A stretch of DNA of 64,000 bases from Ectopseudomonas composti (GTDB taxonomy: Bacteria; Pseudomonadota; Gammaproteobacteria; Pseudomonadales; Pseudomonadaceae): contig NZ_LSSW01000020.1 of NCBI RefSeq assembly GCF_001567565.1, positions 238,370 to 302,369 of the forward strand. The letters run 5' to 3'. Shown here one piece after another: positions 33,684 through 43,518 of the stretch. The notes beneath the pieces are model-generated. The model was not told the DNA's origin. It saw only the letters and a program-made list of their open reading frames with translations, and searched no databases. Each line of letters begins with the position of its first letter. Positions within the stretch are counted from its first letter, which is position 1. A program made the translations under genes and the position numbers.

Positions 33684-33711
33684 AAGCCGGCCGCAGAGCC
33701 GGCTTCTTTTT
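33684..33711 (+). terminator. Rho-independent terminator of spuI
   Basis: An 8-bp stem AAGCCGGC/GCCGGCTT (33684-33691 with 33698-33705), with a hexanucleotide loop and a following T-rich run, begins eight bases after the spuI stop codon. Confidence 0.88.
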
Positions 33712-33852
33712 GCCTGCCAACTGCCAACCGACAGCTCCGGCGCTTGGCCTCGGAGCCAGTGGTTCGCCGCACGGCGACCCCGCTGACATGAATCAACCCC
33801 CGGCGGCCGAGGCCGCCGGATACTGTTGCCTTCATCCTTCAGGGAGCTACTC

Positions 33853-34911
33853 ATGCAACGCGCTCTTGCCGCCGTCCTGCTAGGCCTGATTTCCAGCCTG
33901 GCTCAGGCAGCCGACAGCATCCGTGTCTACAACTGGAACGATTACATCGCGCCACAGGTACTGGAAAACTTCACCCGCGACACCGGGATCGAAGTCGAGT
34001 ACCACACCTTCAGCAGTGCCGAGGAACTGAACGCCGCACTGGAAAGCGGCCAGGCCATCGACATCGCCGTGCCCTCGCACAATGCACTACCAGGACTGAT
34101 CGCCAGCGGCCGCATTCGCCCACTGGACTTCAACCTGCTACCCAACCGCAGCCATCTGGACAAGCAACTGCTGAGCAAGCTGGCGGCGGTCGACCCGCAG
34201 AATCGCCATGCCGTGCCGTACCTGTGGGGCGCGGTCGGCCTGGCGATCAACACGCCGCAGGCCGAAGCCGCCTACGGCGGACCACTGCCGCACAGCTGGA
34301 GCCTGCTGTTCGACCCCGAACAGAGCAAGCGCCTGGCCAGCTGCGGCATCAGCGTGCTGGATGCCTCGGATGAAACCCTGTCACTGCTGCTCAACTACCA
34401 GGGCCGCAGCCTCGCGCGCAGCGCCCCGAGCCGGGTCGAACGCGCCGGCAACGTACTCGAGGCCTTGCGCCCGAACCTGCGCTACGTCGACAGCGAGCGC
34501 TATATCGACGACCTCAACAATGGTCGCCTGTGCCTGGCCATGGCCTGGGTCGGCGACGCCCTCGCCGCTGCGCAGGCCGGGCAACCGGTCAGCTTCGTGG
34601 TGCCGGACGAAGGCTCGGTACTGTTCATCGACAACCTGGTGATCCCCGCCAGCGCTGCCCGCCCGGACCTTGCCCATCGTTTCATCGACTACCTGATGCA
34701 ACCGCAGGTAATCGCCCAGGTTACCGCCGAGACCCTCTACCCCAACGGCAACGCCGATTCGGCGCAATTCATCGACAGCGCCCTGCTGGCACAACCCGGC
34801 CTGTACCCGGATCAGGACACCAAGCGCCGCCTGTATCCACTGGAAGTGCTTCCGGAGAAACACGCACAGGTGCGCAGCAACGTCTGGCAACGCTTCCTCG
34901 ATGGCGGCTGA
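33853..34911 (+). CDS. Periplasmic polyamine-binding protein (PA0295-like)
   Basis: This 352-residue extracellular solute-binding protein is a paralogue of SpuD/SpuE. It has a signal peptide (MQRALAAVLLGLISSLAQAA) and opens IRVYNWNDYIAPQVLENF. The pocket stretch EGSVLFID has Phe two residues before Asp, the putrescine-like pattern. ATG 33853 follows AGGGAGC; the frame opens at 33826 without support. It lies after spuI, as its counterpart does in PAO1, with no transporter genes of its own, so it may feed SpuFGH or act as a sensor. It is more diverged from SpuD/E than these are from each other. Confidence 0.85.
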   Translation: MQRALAAVLLGLISSLAQAADSIRVYNWNDYIAPQVLENFTRDTGIEVEYHTFSSAEELNAALESGQAIDIAVPSHNALPGLIASGRIRPLDFNLLPNRSHLDKQLLSKLAAVDPQNRHAVPYLWGAVGLAINTPQAEAAYGGPLPHSWSLLFDPEQSKRLASCGISVLDASDETLSLLLNYQGRSLARSAPSRVERAGNVLEALRPNLRYVDSERYIDDLNNGRLCLAMAWVGDALAAAQAGQPVSFVVPDEGSVLFIDNLVIPASAARPDLAHRFIDYLMQPQVIAQVTAETLYPNGNADSAQFIDSALLAQPGLYPDQDTKRRLYPLEVLPEKHAQVRSNVWQRFLDGG

Positions 34912-34979
34912 AAGGCCTGGCGAGGCCAAGGCAATCGCATGAGGCTCTTTTACCTCCTTCCGGGAATGGCAGAGCTCTT

Positions 34980-35037
34980 GTAGGAGCGGATTTATCCGCG
35001 AAATTCGCGATGAAATCGCGAATAAATTCGCTCCTAC
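34980..35037. repeat. Pseudomonas REP palindrome (GTAGGAGCGG)
   Basis: A 58-base palindrome runs from GTAGGAGCGGATTTATCC to AATTCGCTCCTAC between the binding-protein gene and aguR. It is of the same family as 16658-16719 and 58329-58394. Confidence 0.88.
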
Positions 35038-35108
35038 ACCGTTTATGCGATTGCCTCGTCGGCGCCAGCTGACGTCCAATAGCACCTCGACCCACGAGGA
35101 GCCCCGCC

Positions 35109-35750
35109 ATGTCGCGCCCCGCCAGCACCCGCAAGCCGCGCGCCAGCAGCCAGGCTCGCATCGCCGTTATCCTCGGCGCCGCCCGCGAGTTGCTGGCCGA
35201 GCAAGGCATGACCAACCTGTCGATCTACGCGGTGGCCGAGCGGGCGGGCATTCCACCGTCGTCGGTGTATCACTTTTTCGCCAGCGTGCCCGCTCTGCTC
35301 GAGGGTCTGACCGCCGACGTGCACGCAGCCTTTCGCGGCAGCCTGCTGGAACCGGTCGATCATGCCGCCTTGCGCACCTGGCACGACCTCTCGCGCCTGG
35401 TGGAACAGCGCATGCTGAGCATCTACGCCCAGGACGCCGCCGCTCGCCAGTTGATCCTCGCGCAGCATGGTCTGGCCGAGGTGACCCAGGCTGACCACCA
35501 GCACGACCTGGAACTGGGTCGATTGATGCGAGCGCTGTTCGAACGGCATTTCCCCCTGCCGCAATTACCGACGGATATCGATGTATTCACCCTGGCCATG
35601 TCCCTGGGTGATCGCGTGTACGCCCGCGCGGTACAGCTGCACGGCGAAATCACGCCACGCCTGGCCGAGGAAGGCATGCGCGTATTCGACGCCTACCTGG
35701 GGCTCTACCTGCCTGCCGCGCTGCCGAAGCGCCCCACCCCGCTGGAATAA
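35109..35750 (+). CDS. aguR: TetR-family regulator AguR
   Basis: AguR is the agmatine/N-carbamoylputrescine-responsive repressor of aguBA in P. aeruginosa. The 213-residue protein has a TetR N-terminal helix-turn-helix at ~residues 20-65 (LLAEQGMTNLSIYAVAERAG, then IPPSSVYHFFAS) and a variable ligand domain. A GAGGAG ribosome site precedes the ATG. It lies just before aguBA in the same direction, with paired dyads in the gap. Identity rests on domain plus synteny. Confidence 0.88.
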   Translation: MSRPASTRKPRASSQARIAVILGAARELLAEQGMTNLSIYAVAERAGIPPSSVYHFFASVPALLEGLTADVHAAFRGSLLEPVDHAALRTWHDLSRLVEQRMLSIYAQDAAARQLILAQHGLAEVTQADHQHDLELGRLMRALFERHFPLPQLPTDIDVFTLAMSLGDRVYARAVQLHGEITPRLAEEGMRVFDAYLGLYLPAALPKRPTPLE

Positions 35751-35818
35751 TCCCCGCGCCCGTCTCGTCTCGCAACAACCGTCAAACACGGTGCGCCCCG
35801 CGCCCGCACCTCATTATC

Positions 35819-35886
35819 TCGATAAAAATCGGATTAATTTCACTTTTGCGAGCAGAATCAGCTTCTAATATCGATATTTATCGGAT
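35819..35886 (+). promoter_or_regulatory. Paired dyad operator candidates before aguB
   Basis: Two copies of TCGATAAAAATCGGAT / TCGATATTTATCGGAT lie at 35819-35834 and 35871-35886, each containing a CGAT-N4-ATCG palindrome, centred 52 bases apart (about five helical turns). A third half-site, AAATCGA, follows. This AT-rich gap sits between aguR and aguB, where AguR is expected to bind. The identity of the protein is inference. Confidence 0.65.
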
Positions 35887-35986
35887 ATAAATCGACCATC
35901 TCGCCTTGGTCGATGTTTAGCCACGGCACTGCGAAAAGGCCTCCGGCGAACCCGGTACGGCCTGTGAACGAGCCAAGAGGTGCTTT

Positions 35987-36868
<882 letters not shown>

Positions 36869-36870
36869 AC

Positions 36871-36929
36871 GTAGCCCGGATGCAATCCGGGGATTTTTCT
36901 CACGACACCCCGGACTGCATCCGGGCTAC
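36871..36929. repeat. Long palindrome between aguB and aguA
   Basis: A 59-base hairpin with arms GTAGCCCGGATGCAATCCGGGG and CCCCGGACTGCATCCGGGCTAC fills almost the whole aguB-aguA gap. It ends ten bases before the aguA ATG, so it would occlude or tune aguA translation if transcribed. Same family as 2690-2713. Confidence 0.85.
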
Positions 36930-36938
36930 AGGTGAAAC

Positions 36939-38045
36939 ATGACCACGCTGAACACCACTCCACGCGCCGATGGATTCCGTATGCCGGCGGAATGGGAAAC
37001 CCACAGCAAGACCTGGATCGTCTGGCCCGAGCGTAGCGATAACTGGCGCAACGGCGGCAAGCCGGGCCAGGCCGCCTTCGTCGCCGTGGCCAAGGCCATC
37101 GCCCAGTTCGAGCCAGTGACCGTCTGCGTCAGCGCAGCGCAGTACGAGAACGCCCGTGCACGCCTGGACGACAGCAACATCCGCCTGGTGGAAATCACCA
37201 CCGACGACGCCTGGGTGCGCGATACCGGCCCGACCTTCGTGATCAATGACAGCGGCGAAGTGCGCGGTGTGGACTGGGCATTCAATGCCTGGGGCGGCTT
37301 CGACGGCGGTCTGTACTGGCCATGGCTACGTGATGACCAAGTGGCGCGCAAGATCCTCGAAATCGAAGGTTGCAAACGCTACCGCACCGACGGCTTCGTG
37401 CTTGAAGGCGGCTCGATTCATGTCGATGGCGAAGGCACCCTGATCACCACCGAAGAGTGCCTGCTGAACAACAACCGCAACCCGCACCTGACCCGCGAAG
37501 GGGTCGAAGCCATGCTGCGCGAGCATCTGGCCATCGACACCGTGATCTGGCTGCCGGACGGCCTGTACAACGACGAGACCGACGGCCACGTCGACAACTT
37601 CTGCTGCTACGTGCGCCCCGGTGAAGTGCTGCTGGCCTGGACCGAAGATCAGAACGATCCCAACTACCCGCGCTGCCAGGCCGCCATGCGCGTGCTGGAA
37701 ACCGCGCGCGACGCCAAGGGCCGGCAGCTGACCGTGCACAAGATGCCGATTCCCGCCCCGATGTACGCCACCGCCGAAGAGTGCGCAGGCGTCGATATGG
37801 TCGAAGGCAGCCAGGAGCGTAGCCCGGACGTTCGTCTGGCCGGCTCCTACGTCAACTTTCTCATCGTCAACGGCGGCATCGTCGCGCCGAGCTTCGATGA
37901 CCCGAAGGACATCGAGGCCTGCACCATCCTCCAGCGCATCTTCCCCGAGCATCGCGTGGTGATGGTACCGGGCCGCGAAATCCTCCTGGGCGGCGGCAAT
38001 ATCCACTGCATCACCCAGCAGCAACCAGCCCCGCAGGGTGCCTGA
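36939..38045 (+). CDS. aguA: Agmatine deiminase
   Basis: AguA hydrolyses agmatine to N-carbamoylputrescine and ammonia. The 368-residue guanidino-group-modifying enzyme starts [20 protein letters not shown] and has the family motifs [47 protein letters not shown] (catalytic His/Asp) and the nucleophile cysteine in GGGNIHCIT near the C-terminus. It is followed by a rho-independent terminator. The gene is intact. Confidence 0.96.
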   Translation: MTTLNTTPRADGFRMPAEWETHSKTWIVWPERSDNWRNGGKPGQAAFVAVAKAIAQFEPVTVCVSAAQYENARARLDDSNIRLVEITTDDAWVRDTGPTFVINDSGEVRGVDWAFNAWGGFDGGLYWPWLRDDQVARKILEIEGCKRYRTDGFVLEGGSIHVDGEGTLITTEECLLNNNRNPHLTREGVEAMLREHLAIDTVIWLPDGLYNDETDGHVDNFCCYVRPGEVLLAWTEDQNDPNYPRCQAAMRVLETARDAKGRQLTVHKMPIPAPMYATAEECAGVDMVEGSQERSPDVRLAGSYVNFLIVNGGIVAPSFDDPKDIEACTILQRIFPEHRVVMVPGREILLGGGNIHCITQQQPAPQGA

Positions 38046-38080
38046 ACCTGACGGTTCGCTGCACAAGTCGCCATGAAAAT

Positions 38081-38104
38081 GCCCGGCCTGTGCCGGGCGT
38101 TTTC
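38081..38104 (+). terminator. Rho-independent terminator of aguBA
   Basis: A 7-bp stem GCCCGGC/GCCGGGC (38081-38087, 38092-38098) with AAAA before and GTTTTCG after lies 35 bases past aguA. It may also serve the converging sulfur operon. Confidence 0.85.
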
Positions 38105-38129
38105 GTTCCCTCTCGAAGGCGGACAGCCG

Positions 38130-38318
38130 TCACTTCATCTTGCAGGTATTGATCCCCAGCAGCGGATAGGCCGGGCAGAAGCGGAAGATGCCGGTGGCCA
38201 GCGGCACCAAGCCGATCCAGCCCCACAGGCCGATGACACCGGCCAGGCTCAGCGCGATGAGGATCAGCCCTGCGGCGATACGCAGGCTACGGTCGAGCGT
38301 TCCAACATTGGCTTTCAT
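38130..38318 (-). CDS. DUF2892 (YgaP-type) inner-membrane protein
   Basis: This 62-residue protein has two membrane helices and the DUF2892 pattern NVGTLDRSLRIAAG...GWIGLVPLATGIFRFCPAY. It corresponds to the membrane part of E. coli YgaP without its rhodanese domain. Two cysteines (Cys48 and Cys59) lie in the C-terminal part. It is the last gene of the ArsR-YeeE/YedE-DUF2892 unit, 14 bases after its neighbour, supporting a role in sulfur or persulfide handling. Confidence 0.82.
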   Translation of the reverse strand: MKANVGTLDRSLRIAAGLILIALSLAGVIGLWGWIGLVPLATGIFRFCPAYPLLGINTCKMK

Positions 38319-38332
38319 CGAGGTTCTCCAGG

Positions 38333-38752
38333 TCATCGTCCACGCCGGCCTTCCAGCGCAGTAAAGATCAGCATTCCGGCAAGCATCGCGGCGACGAACA
38401 ACGCGGCCTGCCAGTACCCGGTCAGCAGGACGGCCAAGGCCGGCCCCGGACAGATACCGGCGATCCCCCAGCCAACACCGAACAGCAGGCTGCCACCAAT
38501 CAGCCGGGCATCCAGATCGCGCCGCGCGGGCAGCTGCATGGCACCACCAAGCAGCGCCTTGGCGCGCCGTCGTGCCAGGCTCAGCGGCAACGCAGCGACG
38601 CCAATCGCGCCAGCCATCACCAGCGCCAGCGACGGGTCCCAGTTGCCGGCTAGGTCGAGAAAAGCCAGCACCTTGCCGGGGTCGGCCATACCCGCCAGCA
38701 GCAGACCGAGACCAAACAGCAGGCCACAAACGAATGCACTGAGTCTGACCAC
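38333..38752 (-). CDS. YeeE/YedE-family sulfur transporter, second half
   Basis: This 139-residue membrane protein has four hydrophobic segments with GVGWGIAGICPGPALAVL, the cysteine-containing pore motif of the YeeE/YedE (TsuA/PmpAB) family that moves thiosulfate or related sulfur species. I choose GTG 38752 (VRLSAFVCGLLFGLGLLLAG) because GGGAGG lies seven bases upstream; the longer frame overlaps the previous gene. It pairs with the other half-transporter, whose stop is 3 bases upstream, so the two probably form one channel. Confidence 0.83.
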   Translation of the reverse strand: MVRLSAFVCGLLFGLGLLLAGMADPGKVLAFLDLAGNWDPSLALVMAGAIGVAALPLSLARRRAKALLGGAMQLPARRDLDARLIGGSLLFGVGWGIAGICPGPALAVLLTGYWQAALFVAAMLAGMLIFTALEGRRGR

Positions 38753-38754
38753 GT

Positions 38755-39189
38755 TCAACCTCCCAACAGATGACGCAGGACAAATACGCAGGCGAAACCC
38801 GAGGCCATGAAGCACAGCGTGGCCACCAGCGAGCGTGGCGACAGGCGGGCAATACCGCAGACGCCATGGCCACTGGTGCAACCCGAGCCATAGCGGGTAC
38901 CGATACCGACCAGTAGGCCGGCCACGATCAACCCCAGGCTGCCGGTCTCGAAATGAAGCGTGGGCAACGCCGCGAATAGCCCCCAGAGCAGGGGCGCCAG
39001 CAGCAGACCAAGGACAAAGGCGACCTTCTCGCCGCGCCCTTCGCCCCCACGCTGCAGCAGGCTACCGAGCAAGCCACTGATGCCGGCCACGCGGCCATTG
39101 GCCAGAGCGAACACGGACGCCGCCAGGCCGATCAGCGCACCACCGGCCAGGGCGCTCCAAGGGGTGAAACTGGCCCAGTCGACGTTCAT
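38755..39189 (-). CDS. YeeE/YedE-family sulfur transporter, first half
   Basis: This 144-residue protein has four membrane segments and the family motif [20 protein letters not shown] near residue 105, whose cysteines are thought to pass thiosulfate or sulfane sulfur along the pore. ATG 39189 overlaps the ArsR stop (ATGA). Together with the next gene it reconstitutes a full-length YeeE/YedE carrier as two polypeptides. Confidence 0.87.
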   Translation of the reverse strand: MNVDWASFTPWSALAGGALIGLAASVFALANGRVAGISGLLGSLLQRGGEGRGEKVAFVLGLLLAPLLWGLFAALPTLHFETGSLGLIVAGLLVGIGTRYGSGCTSGHGVCGIARLSPRSLVATLCFMASGFACVFVLRHLLGG

Positions 39190-39500
39190 TGCCGGCCCTC
39201 GCAGAACAGACGATAGAGCGTCTCGATCACCGCCAGCGCCGCCGGACTGCTGATGCGATAGAAGATCTGCTTGCCGTCGCGACGGGTCTCCACCAGCCCT
39301 TCACGACGCAACACCGCCAGTTGCTGCGACAGCGTGGGCTGCTGGATACCGAGCAGCGCCTCCAGCTCGCTGACGTTACGCTCGCCCTGCGACAGCTGGC
39401 AGAGCAGCAGCAGACGATCCGGATTGGCCAGCGCCTTGAGCAGCTGCCCGGCGGCGTCGGCATTGGCCCGCAGCTGCTGGATATCGATGGTTTCGGCCAT
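39186..39500 (-). CDS. ArsR-family sulfur-sensing repressor (BigR/YgaV-like)
   Basis: This 104-residue winged-helix regulator (helix-turn-helix [22 protein letters not shown]). It lacks the arsenic-type ELCVC metal motif but has exactly two cysteines, Cys34 ([10 protein letters not shown]) and Cys100 (RLFCEGRQ), 66 residues apart. This is the spacing of the redox pair in Xylella BigR (Cys42/Cys108), where persulfide or oxidation relieves repression. It is first in the operon and its own promoter carries an AT-rich dyad, so autoregulation is likely. The sensing role is inferred from the cysteine pair and neighbours. Confidence 0.88.
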   Translation of the reverse strand: MAETIDIQQLRANADAAGQLLKALANPDRLLLLCQLSQGERNVSELEALLGIQQPTLSQQLAVLRREGLVETRRDGKQIFYRISSPAALAVIETLYRLFCEGRQ

Positions 39501-39513
39501 GAGACACCTTCAC

Positions 39514-39549
39514 TCAATACAATATGTATTTTTATATATTGTATATTGA
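39514..39549. promoter_or_regulatory. AT-rich dyad operator upstream of the ArsR gene
   Basis: A 36-base imperfect inverted repeat, TCAATACAATATGTA facing TATATTGTATATTGA, ends 13 bases upstream of the ArsR-gene ATG. It is strikingly AT-rich in this GC-rich genome, as reported for BigR-type operators, and would overlap the promoter of the four-gene sulfur operon. Confidence 0.75.
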
Positions 39550-39835
39550 AAAAGTGTTAGCGCAACTGACCGGCGGTAGGAGGGGGACTGCACAGGCCGC
39601 CTTGCAGGAGCGGCTGCAACCGCGAAAGTCCGTCCAACCGTGCACAGCACAAATAGAGGGAGGGGCTCTATCCGCGACAAGAGCTCGCCACTAAAGCGCC
39701 TCCCACAAAGGGTATCGTCAACAATCTCGCCGAATCCACAGATCTCCCCGGATTACATCCGGGCGACCACTGACGCCATGCAAGCGCACTCACTGGCGAT
39801 ACGCACACAAGCAACAATCACCAGCTCAGAAACGC
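39550..39835. other. Intergenic gap with degenerate REP remnants
   Basis: About 290 bases between the sulfur operon promoter and the gcvH terminator show no supportable gene. They hold broken REP pieces: GCAGGAGCGGCTGCAACCGCG (around 39604), AGGGGCTCTATCCGCG (around 39661), GCGCCTCCCAC (around 39696) and CCCCGGATTACATCCGGG (around 39756). The stretch looks like a repeat-decay spacer. Confidence 0.6.
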
Positions 39836-39859
39836 GGAAACCCGCCGTGGCGGGTTTCC
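39836..39859 (-). terminator. Terminator hairpin downstream of gcvH
   Basis: A perfect 11-bp stem GGAAACCCGCC/GGCGGGTTTCC with a two-base loop lies 18 bases past the gcvH stop. A short T stretch (GTTTCT) follows on the minus strand. Confidence 0.75.
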
Positions 39860-39877
39860 GGGTCGAAGCCAGGTGAA

Positions 39878-40267
39878 TCAGGCGTCGGCGTCGGCAGCAG
39901 CCTGATAGGCCGCAGCGTCGAGCAGCTTGTCCAGCTCGCTGGCGTCGCTCGGCTTGAGCTTGAAGAACCAGCTGCCGTACGGGTCGCTGTTGACGCTTTC
40001 CGGGCTGTCGGCCAGCGATTCGTTGATGGCGATGACCTCACCAGCAACCGGTGCGTAGATGTCGGAGGCCGCTTTGACCGACTCCACCACACCCGCCTCC
40101 TGGCCAGCGTTGAGTTGCTTGCCGACTTCCGGCAGCTCGATGAACACGACGTCACCGAGGGCTTCCTGGGCGTGGTCGGAAATGCCCACGGTCACGCTAC
40201 CGTCAGCCTCCAGGCGCGCCCACTCGTGGCTGGCGGCATAACGCAGATCGGCGGGGATATTGCTCAT
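39878..40267 (-). CDS. gcvH: Glycine cleavage system H protein
   Basis: This lipoyl carrier shuttles the aminomethyl group between the P, T and L proteins. The 129-residue protein has the lipoylation motif [19 protein letters not shown], Lys65 being the lipoyl lysine. Start [20 protein letters not shown]. It lies 228 bases downstream of gcvT in the same direction. gcvP, next in the P. aeruginosa cluster, is not adjacent here; the position is occupied by the sulfur and polyamine regions. Confidence 0.95.
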   Translation of the reverse strand: MSNIPADLRYAASHEWARLEADGSVTVGISDHAQEALGDVVFIELPEVGKQLNAGQEAGVVESVKAASDIYAPVAGEVIAINESLADSPESVNSDPYGSWFFKLKPSDASELDKLLDAAAYQAAADADA

Positions 40268-40495
40268 GTTTGATTCCTCGTAAACGGTGACGGCAAGTGG
40301 ACCGTCAGGACAATTTAGCAGGCCACGGCGTCAGGAGAAGCCAGCACCGCGAACAAAAAAAGAGCGTGACCACGATATTGCGAGCCAGGGCCATGCAATA
40401 CCGATATCGGGCCTGCAAAACCAGGTGCGCAGGCGCTGTGTACTTTGTACAAGCTTGCTTGTAACGCTGGCGCGCAGCGCATCGTAGTCAGCTTC

Positions 40496-41578
40496 TCAGA
40501 TAAGGGTTTTACCGTGGCGAACGAAGCTCGGCTTGACCACGCGTACTGGGTACCACTTGCTGCGTATCTCCACCTCGGCACGGTCCCCGGTGGTTGCCGG
40601 CACACGCGCCAGCGCAATGGATTTGTTCAGCGTGGGTGAGAAGCTACCGCTGGTGATCTCGCCCTCGCCAAGGCCGTCGACGCGTACCACCTGATGCGCA
40701 CGCAGCACACCGCGCTCTTCCAGCACCAGGCCTACCAACTTGCTCGGGCAACCAGCGGCGCGCTGCGCTTGCAGCGCCTGGCGACCGATGAAGTCGCGCT
40801 CGGCAGGCTCCCAGGCGATGGTCCAGTCCATGTTGGCGGCCAGTGGGCTGACCTGCTCGTCCATGTCCTGGCCGTAGAGGTTCATGCCCGCCTCCAGGCG
40901 CAGGGTGTCGCGTGCGCCGAGGCCGATGGGTGAGATACCAGCACCGACCAGATCGTTGAGGAAGGACACCACCTCGGTCACCGGCAGCACGATCTCCAAA
41001 CCGTCCTCACCGGTGTAACCGGTACGCGCGATGAACCAGTCGCCCTCGGGCAGCCCCTGAAACGGCTTGAGCTCATGGATCAGCGCGGCGCGAGCCTGGC
41101 TCAGCAGCTCGGCGACACGCGCACGCGCCTTGGGGCCCTGGATGGCGAGCATGGCCAGGTCGCGGCGCTCTTGCAGTTGCACGTCGAAATCAGCCGCCTG
41201 CGCGTGCATCCAGGCCAGGTCCTTGTCACGGGTGCCGGCGTTGACCACGAGGCGGTAACCACCTTCGGTGAGGTAGACGATCAGGTCGTCGATCACCCCA
41301 CCCTGCTCATTGAGCATTGCGCTGTACAGCGCCTTGCCCGGGCTATCCAGACGGGCCACATCGTTGGCCAGCAAACGCTGCAGATAGGCCTGCGCCTGGC
41401 TGCCGCCGACGTCCAGCACGCACATGTGCGAGACATCGAACACGCCGCACTCGCGGCGCACCTGATGATGCTCCTCCACTTGCGAACCGTAGTGCAGCGG
41501 CATGTCCCAGCCGCCGAAATCCACCATCTTGGCCCCCAGTGCCAGGTGCAGGTCATAGAGGGGGGTGCGCTGTCCCAT
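40496..41578 (-). CDS. gcvT: Glycine cleavage system T protein (aminomethyltransferase)
   Basis: GcvT transfers the methylene group from aminomethylated H protein to tetrahydrofolate, releasing ammonia. The 360-residue protein has [20 protein letters not shown] (folate pocket), [26 protein letters not shown] and the C-terminal barrel with [25 protein letters not shown] 41578 starts [19 protein letters not shown] structured intergenic element (41621-41740) lies just upstream. I see no tandem glycine riboswitch in the leader. Confidence 0.94.
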   Translation of the reverse strand: MGQRTPLYDLHLALGAKMVDFGGWDMPLHYGSQVEEHHQVRRECGVFDVSHMCVLDVGGSQAQAYLQRLLANDVARLDSPGKALYSAMLNEQGGVIDDLIVYLTEGGYRLVVNAGTRDKDLAWMHAQAADFDVQLQERRDLAMLAIQGPKARARVAELLSQARAALIHELKPFQGLPEGDWFIARTGYTGEDGLEIVLPVTEVVSFLNDLVGAGISPIGLGARDTLRLEAGMNLYGQDMDEQVSPLAANMDWTIAWEPAERDFIGRQALQAQRAAGCPSKLVGLVLEERGVLRAHQVVRVDGLGEGEITSGSFSPTLNKSIALARVPATTGDRAEVEIRSKWYPVRVVKPSFVRHGKTLI

Positions 41579-41620
41579 GGGTTATCTCCTTCCGGGCTTG
41601 GCGAAGCGATTCAGACCCCC

Positions 41621-41740
41621 GAGAAGCTAGCTGCGTGCCATTGCTGCGTTACAGCCAGGCTCAAAATGCTCATGTGCAAAAGCACACTCCGCTTTTTCGC
41701 CTGGCTGCGCCTTGCACTGGCCGCCTCGCCTACGCTTCTC
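41621..41740 (-). repeat. Structured intergenic element, copy 2
   Basis: A ~120-base palindromic element lies between the iron permease gene and gcvT. Outer arms are GAGAAGC (41621-41627) and GCTTCTC (41734-41740); the inner stem AGCCAGGC pairs with GCCTGGCT (41653-41660 with 41699-41706); the tip pairs TGTGC with GCACA (41673-41677, 41682-41686) around AAAA. The core GGCTCAAAATGCTCAT and the CCGCCTCGCCTAC block match copy 1 at 19325-19464. Stem differences are compensatory. No coding sequence is apparent. Confidence 0.75.
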
Positions 41741-41875
41741 GATACGTCTGCCGGATGGGCCGGCTCGCGAATGGCGCGCATTGTAGCCGCAAGGTCGGCG
41801 GGGGTCATCTGACCAAAGGTCGCGCAGTGAGCCGAGCCGGGATATGCCTCAGCCCAAGGCCGGAACCAGAGGCTT

Positions 41876-43492
41876 TCAGCCGAAGCTGCGGGCCGAACGC
41901 CGAATCAGCAGAATCACCGGCAACAGGCCGACCAGCACCAGCGTCAGGGCCGGCAGCGCAGCGCGCGCCCACTCTCCTTCGCTGGTCATCTCGAAGACCC
42001 GCACCGACAGCGTATCCCAGCCGAACGGACGCATCAGCAGGGTCGCCGGCATTTCCTTGAGTACGTCGACGAACACCAGCAACGCAGCCGACAACGTGCC
42101 AGGCAGCAGCAGCGGCAGGTAGATCTTGAAGAACAGCCCGGGGCCGCCGACGCCAAGGCTGCGAGACGCCTCCGGCAGAGACGGACGAATACGCGCCAGG
42201 CTGGTCTCCAACGGGCCGAAGGCCACCGCCATGAAGCGGATCAGATAGGCCACCAGCAACGCCGCCAGGCTGCCCATCAGCAAGGGTTTGCCGGCACCGC
42301 CCAACGCCGTGGACAGCGGAATCACCAGTTCACGATCGAGAAAGCTGAACGCCAGCATGATCGCCACAGCCAGCACCGAGCCCGGCAGGGCATACCCGAT
42401 GTTGCCCAGCGCTACACCGAAGCGCACAGCACGATTCGGCGCCTGACGCCGGGCGAAAGCCAGCAGCATGGCCACACTGACGGTGATCAGCGCCGCCATG
42501 CCGCCCAGGTACAGGGTATGCAGGATCAGACCGGCATAGCGCTCGTCGAGATCGAAACGCCCGCGCTGCCAGAACCACGCCAGCAGTTGCAGCAGCGGAA
42601 TGACGAAGGCACAGGCGAACACCAGACCACACCAGGCACTGGCGGCCAGGGCCTTCCAGCCGTGCAGGTGATACAGCGCCTTGCCGCGTGGTCGCTCGTT
42701 GGCCGGCCTTGCGGCGCCGCGCGCACGGCGCTCGCCATAGAGCACCAGGGCGACGGCCAGCAACAGCAGGCTGGCCAGCTGCGTAGCGCTGGTCAGGCTG
42801 TAGAAGCTGTACCAGGTCTTGTAGATCGCCGTGGTGAAGGTGTCGAAATTGAACACCGATACCGCACCGAAATCGGCCAGGGTCTCCATGATCGCCAGCG
42901 CCAGGCCAGCGCCGATGGCCGGCCGCGCCATGGGTAATGCCACGCGCCAGAAAGCCTGCCAGGGGCTCTGCCCGAGCACCCGAGCCGCCTCCATCAAACC
43001 CTTGCCCTGGGCCAGAAAGGCGCCCCGGGCGAGCAGGTAGACGTAAGGGTAGAACACCAGCACCAGCACGATGATCACGCCACCGGTCGAGCGCACACGC
43101 GGCAGCCGCAGGCCACTGCCGAACCATTCGCGCAACAGCGTCTGCACCGGGCCGGCGAAATCTAGCAGACCGACGAAGACGAACGCCAGCACGTATGCGG
43201 GTATGGCGAAAGGCAGCATCAGCGCCCAGTCCAGCCAGCGCCGGCCGGGAAACTCGCAGAGGCTGGTGAGCCAGGCCAGGCTCACCCCCAGCAACGTCAC
43301 CCCTAAGCCGACCCCGACCACCAGCGTCAGCGTGTTGCCGATCAGGCGTGCCATCTGCGTCTGCCACAGGTGCGCCCAGATCTGCTGATCCACCTCGTGC
43401 CAGCTCAGCAGCAGCACCGACAACGGCATCAGCACCAGAACGGCGACGGCAAGAACGATGGGGTACCAGCGACGCTGGACGGGATGCGGCAC
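41876..43492 (-). CDS. Iron(III) ABC transporter permease (FbpB/HitB-like)
   Basis: This 538-residue protein has about twelve membrane segments made of two fused permease domains, the usual FbpB layout. Each half carries an EAA coupling loop: MEAARVLGQSPWQAFWRVALP (~residue 175) and EASRSLGVGGPGLFFKIYLP (~residue 445). It is downstream of the iron-binding protein gene, separated by a hairpin. No ATPase gene is linked, so the partner is presumably encoded elsewhere. Start MPHPVQRRWYPIVLAVAVLV. Confidence 0.9.
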   Translation of the reverse strand: MPHPVQRRWYPIVLAVAVLVLMPLSVLLLSWHEVDQQIWAHLWQTQMARLIGNTLTLVVGVGLGVTLLGVSLAWLTSLCEFPGRRWLDWALMLPFAIPAYVLAFVFVGLLDFAGPVQTLLREWFGSGLRLPRVRSTGGVIIVLVLVFYPYVYLLARGAFLAQGKGLMEAARVLGQSPWQAFWRVALPMARPAIGAGLALAIMETLADFGAVSVFNFDTFTTAIYKTWYSFYSLTSATQLASLLLLAVALVLYGERRARGAARPANERPRGKALYHLHGWKALAASAWCGLVFACAFVIPLLQLLAWFWQRGRFDLDERYAGLILHTLYLGGMAALITVSVAMLLAFARRQAPNRAVRFGVALGNIGYALPGSVLAVAIMLAFSFLDRELVIPLSTALGGAGKPLLMGSLAALLVAYLIRFMAVAFGPLETSLARIRPSLPEASRSLGVGGPGLFFKIYLPLLLPGTLSAALLVFVDVLKEMPATLLMRPFGWDTLSVRVFEMTSEGEWARAALPALTLVLVGLLPVILLIRRSARSFG

Positions 43493-43518
43493 GCGGATTC
43501 CTCGACTACGGAAAAGAC

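Noticed and set aside
41579..41875. Possible glycine riboswitch upstream of gcvT
   Set aside because: I see no tandem aptamer pattern; the only structured feature is the palindromic element shared with the argE upstream region, which has no link to glycine.
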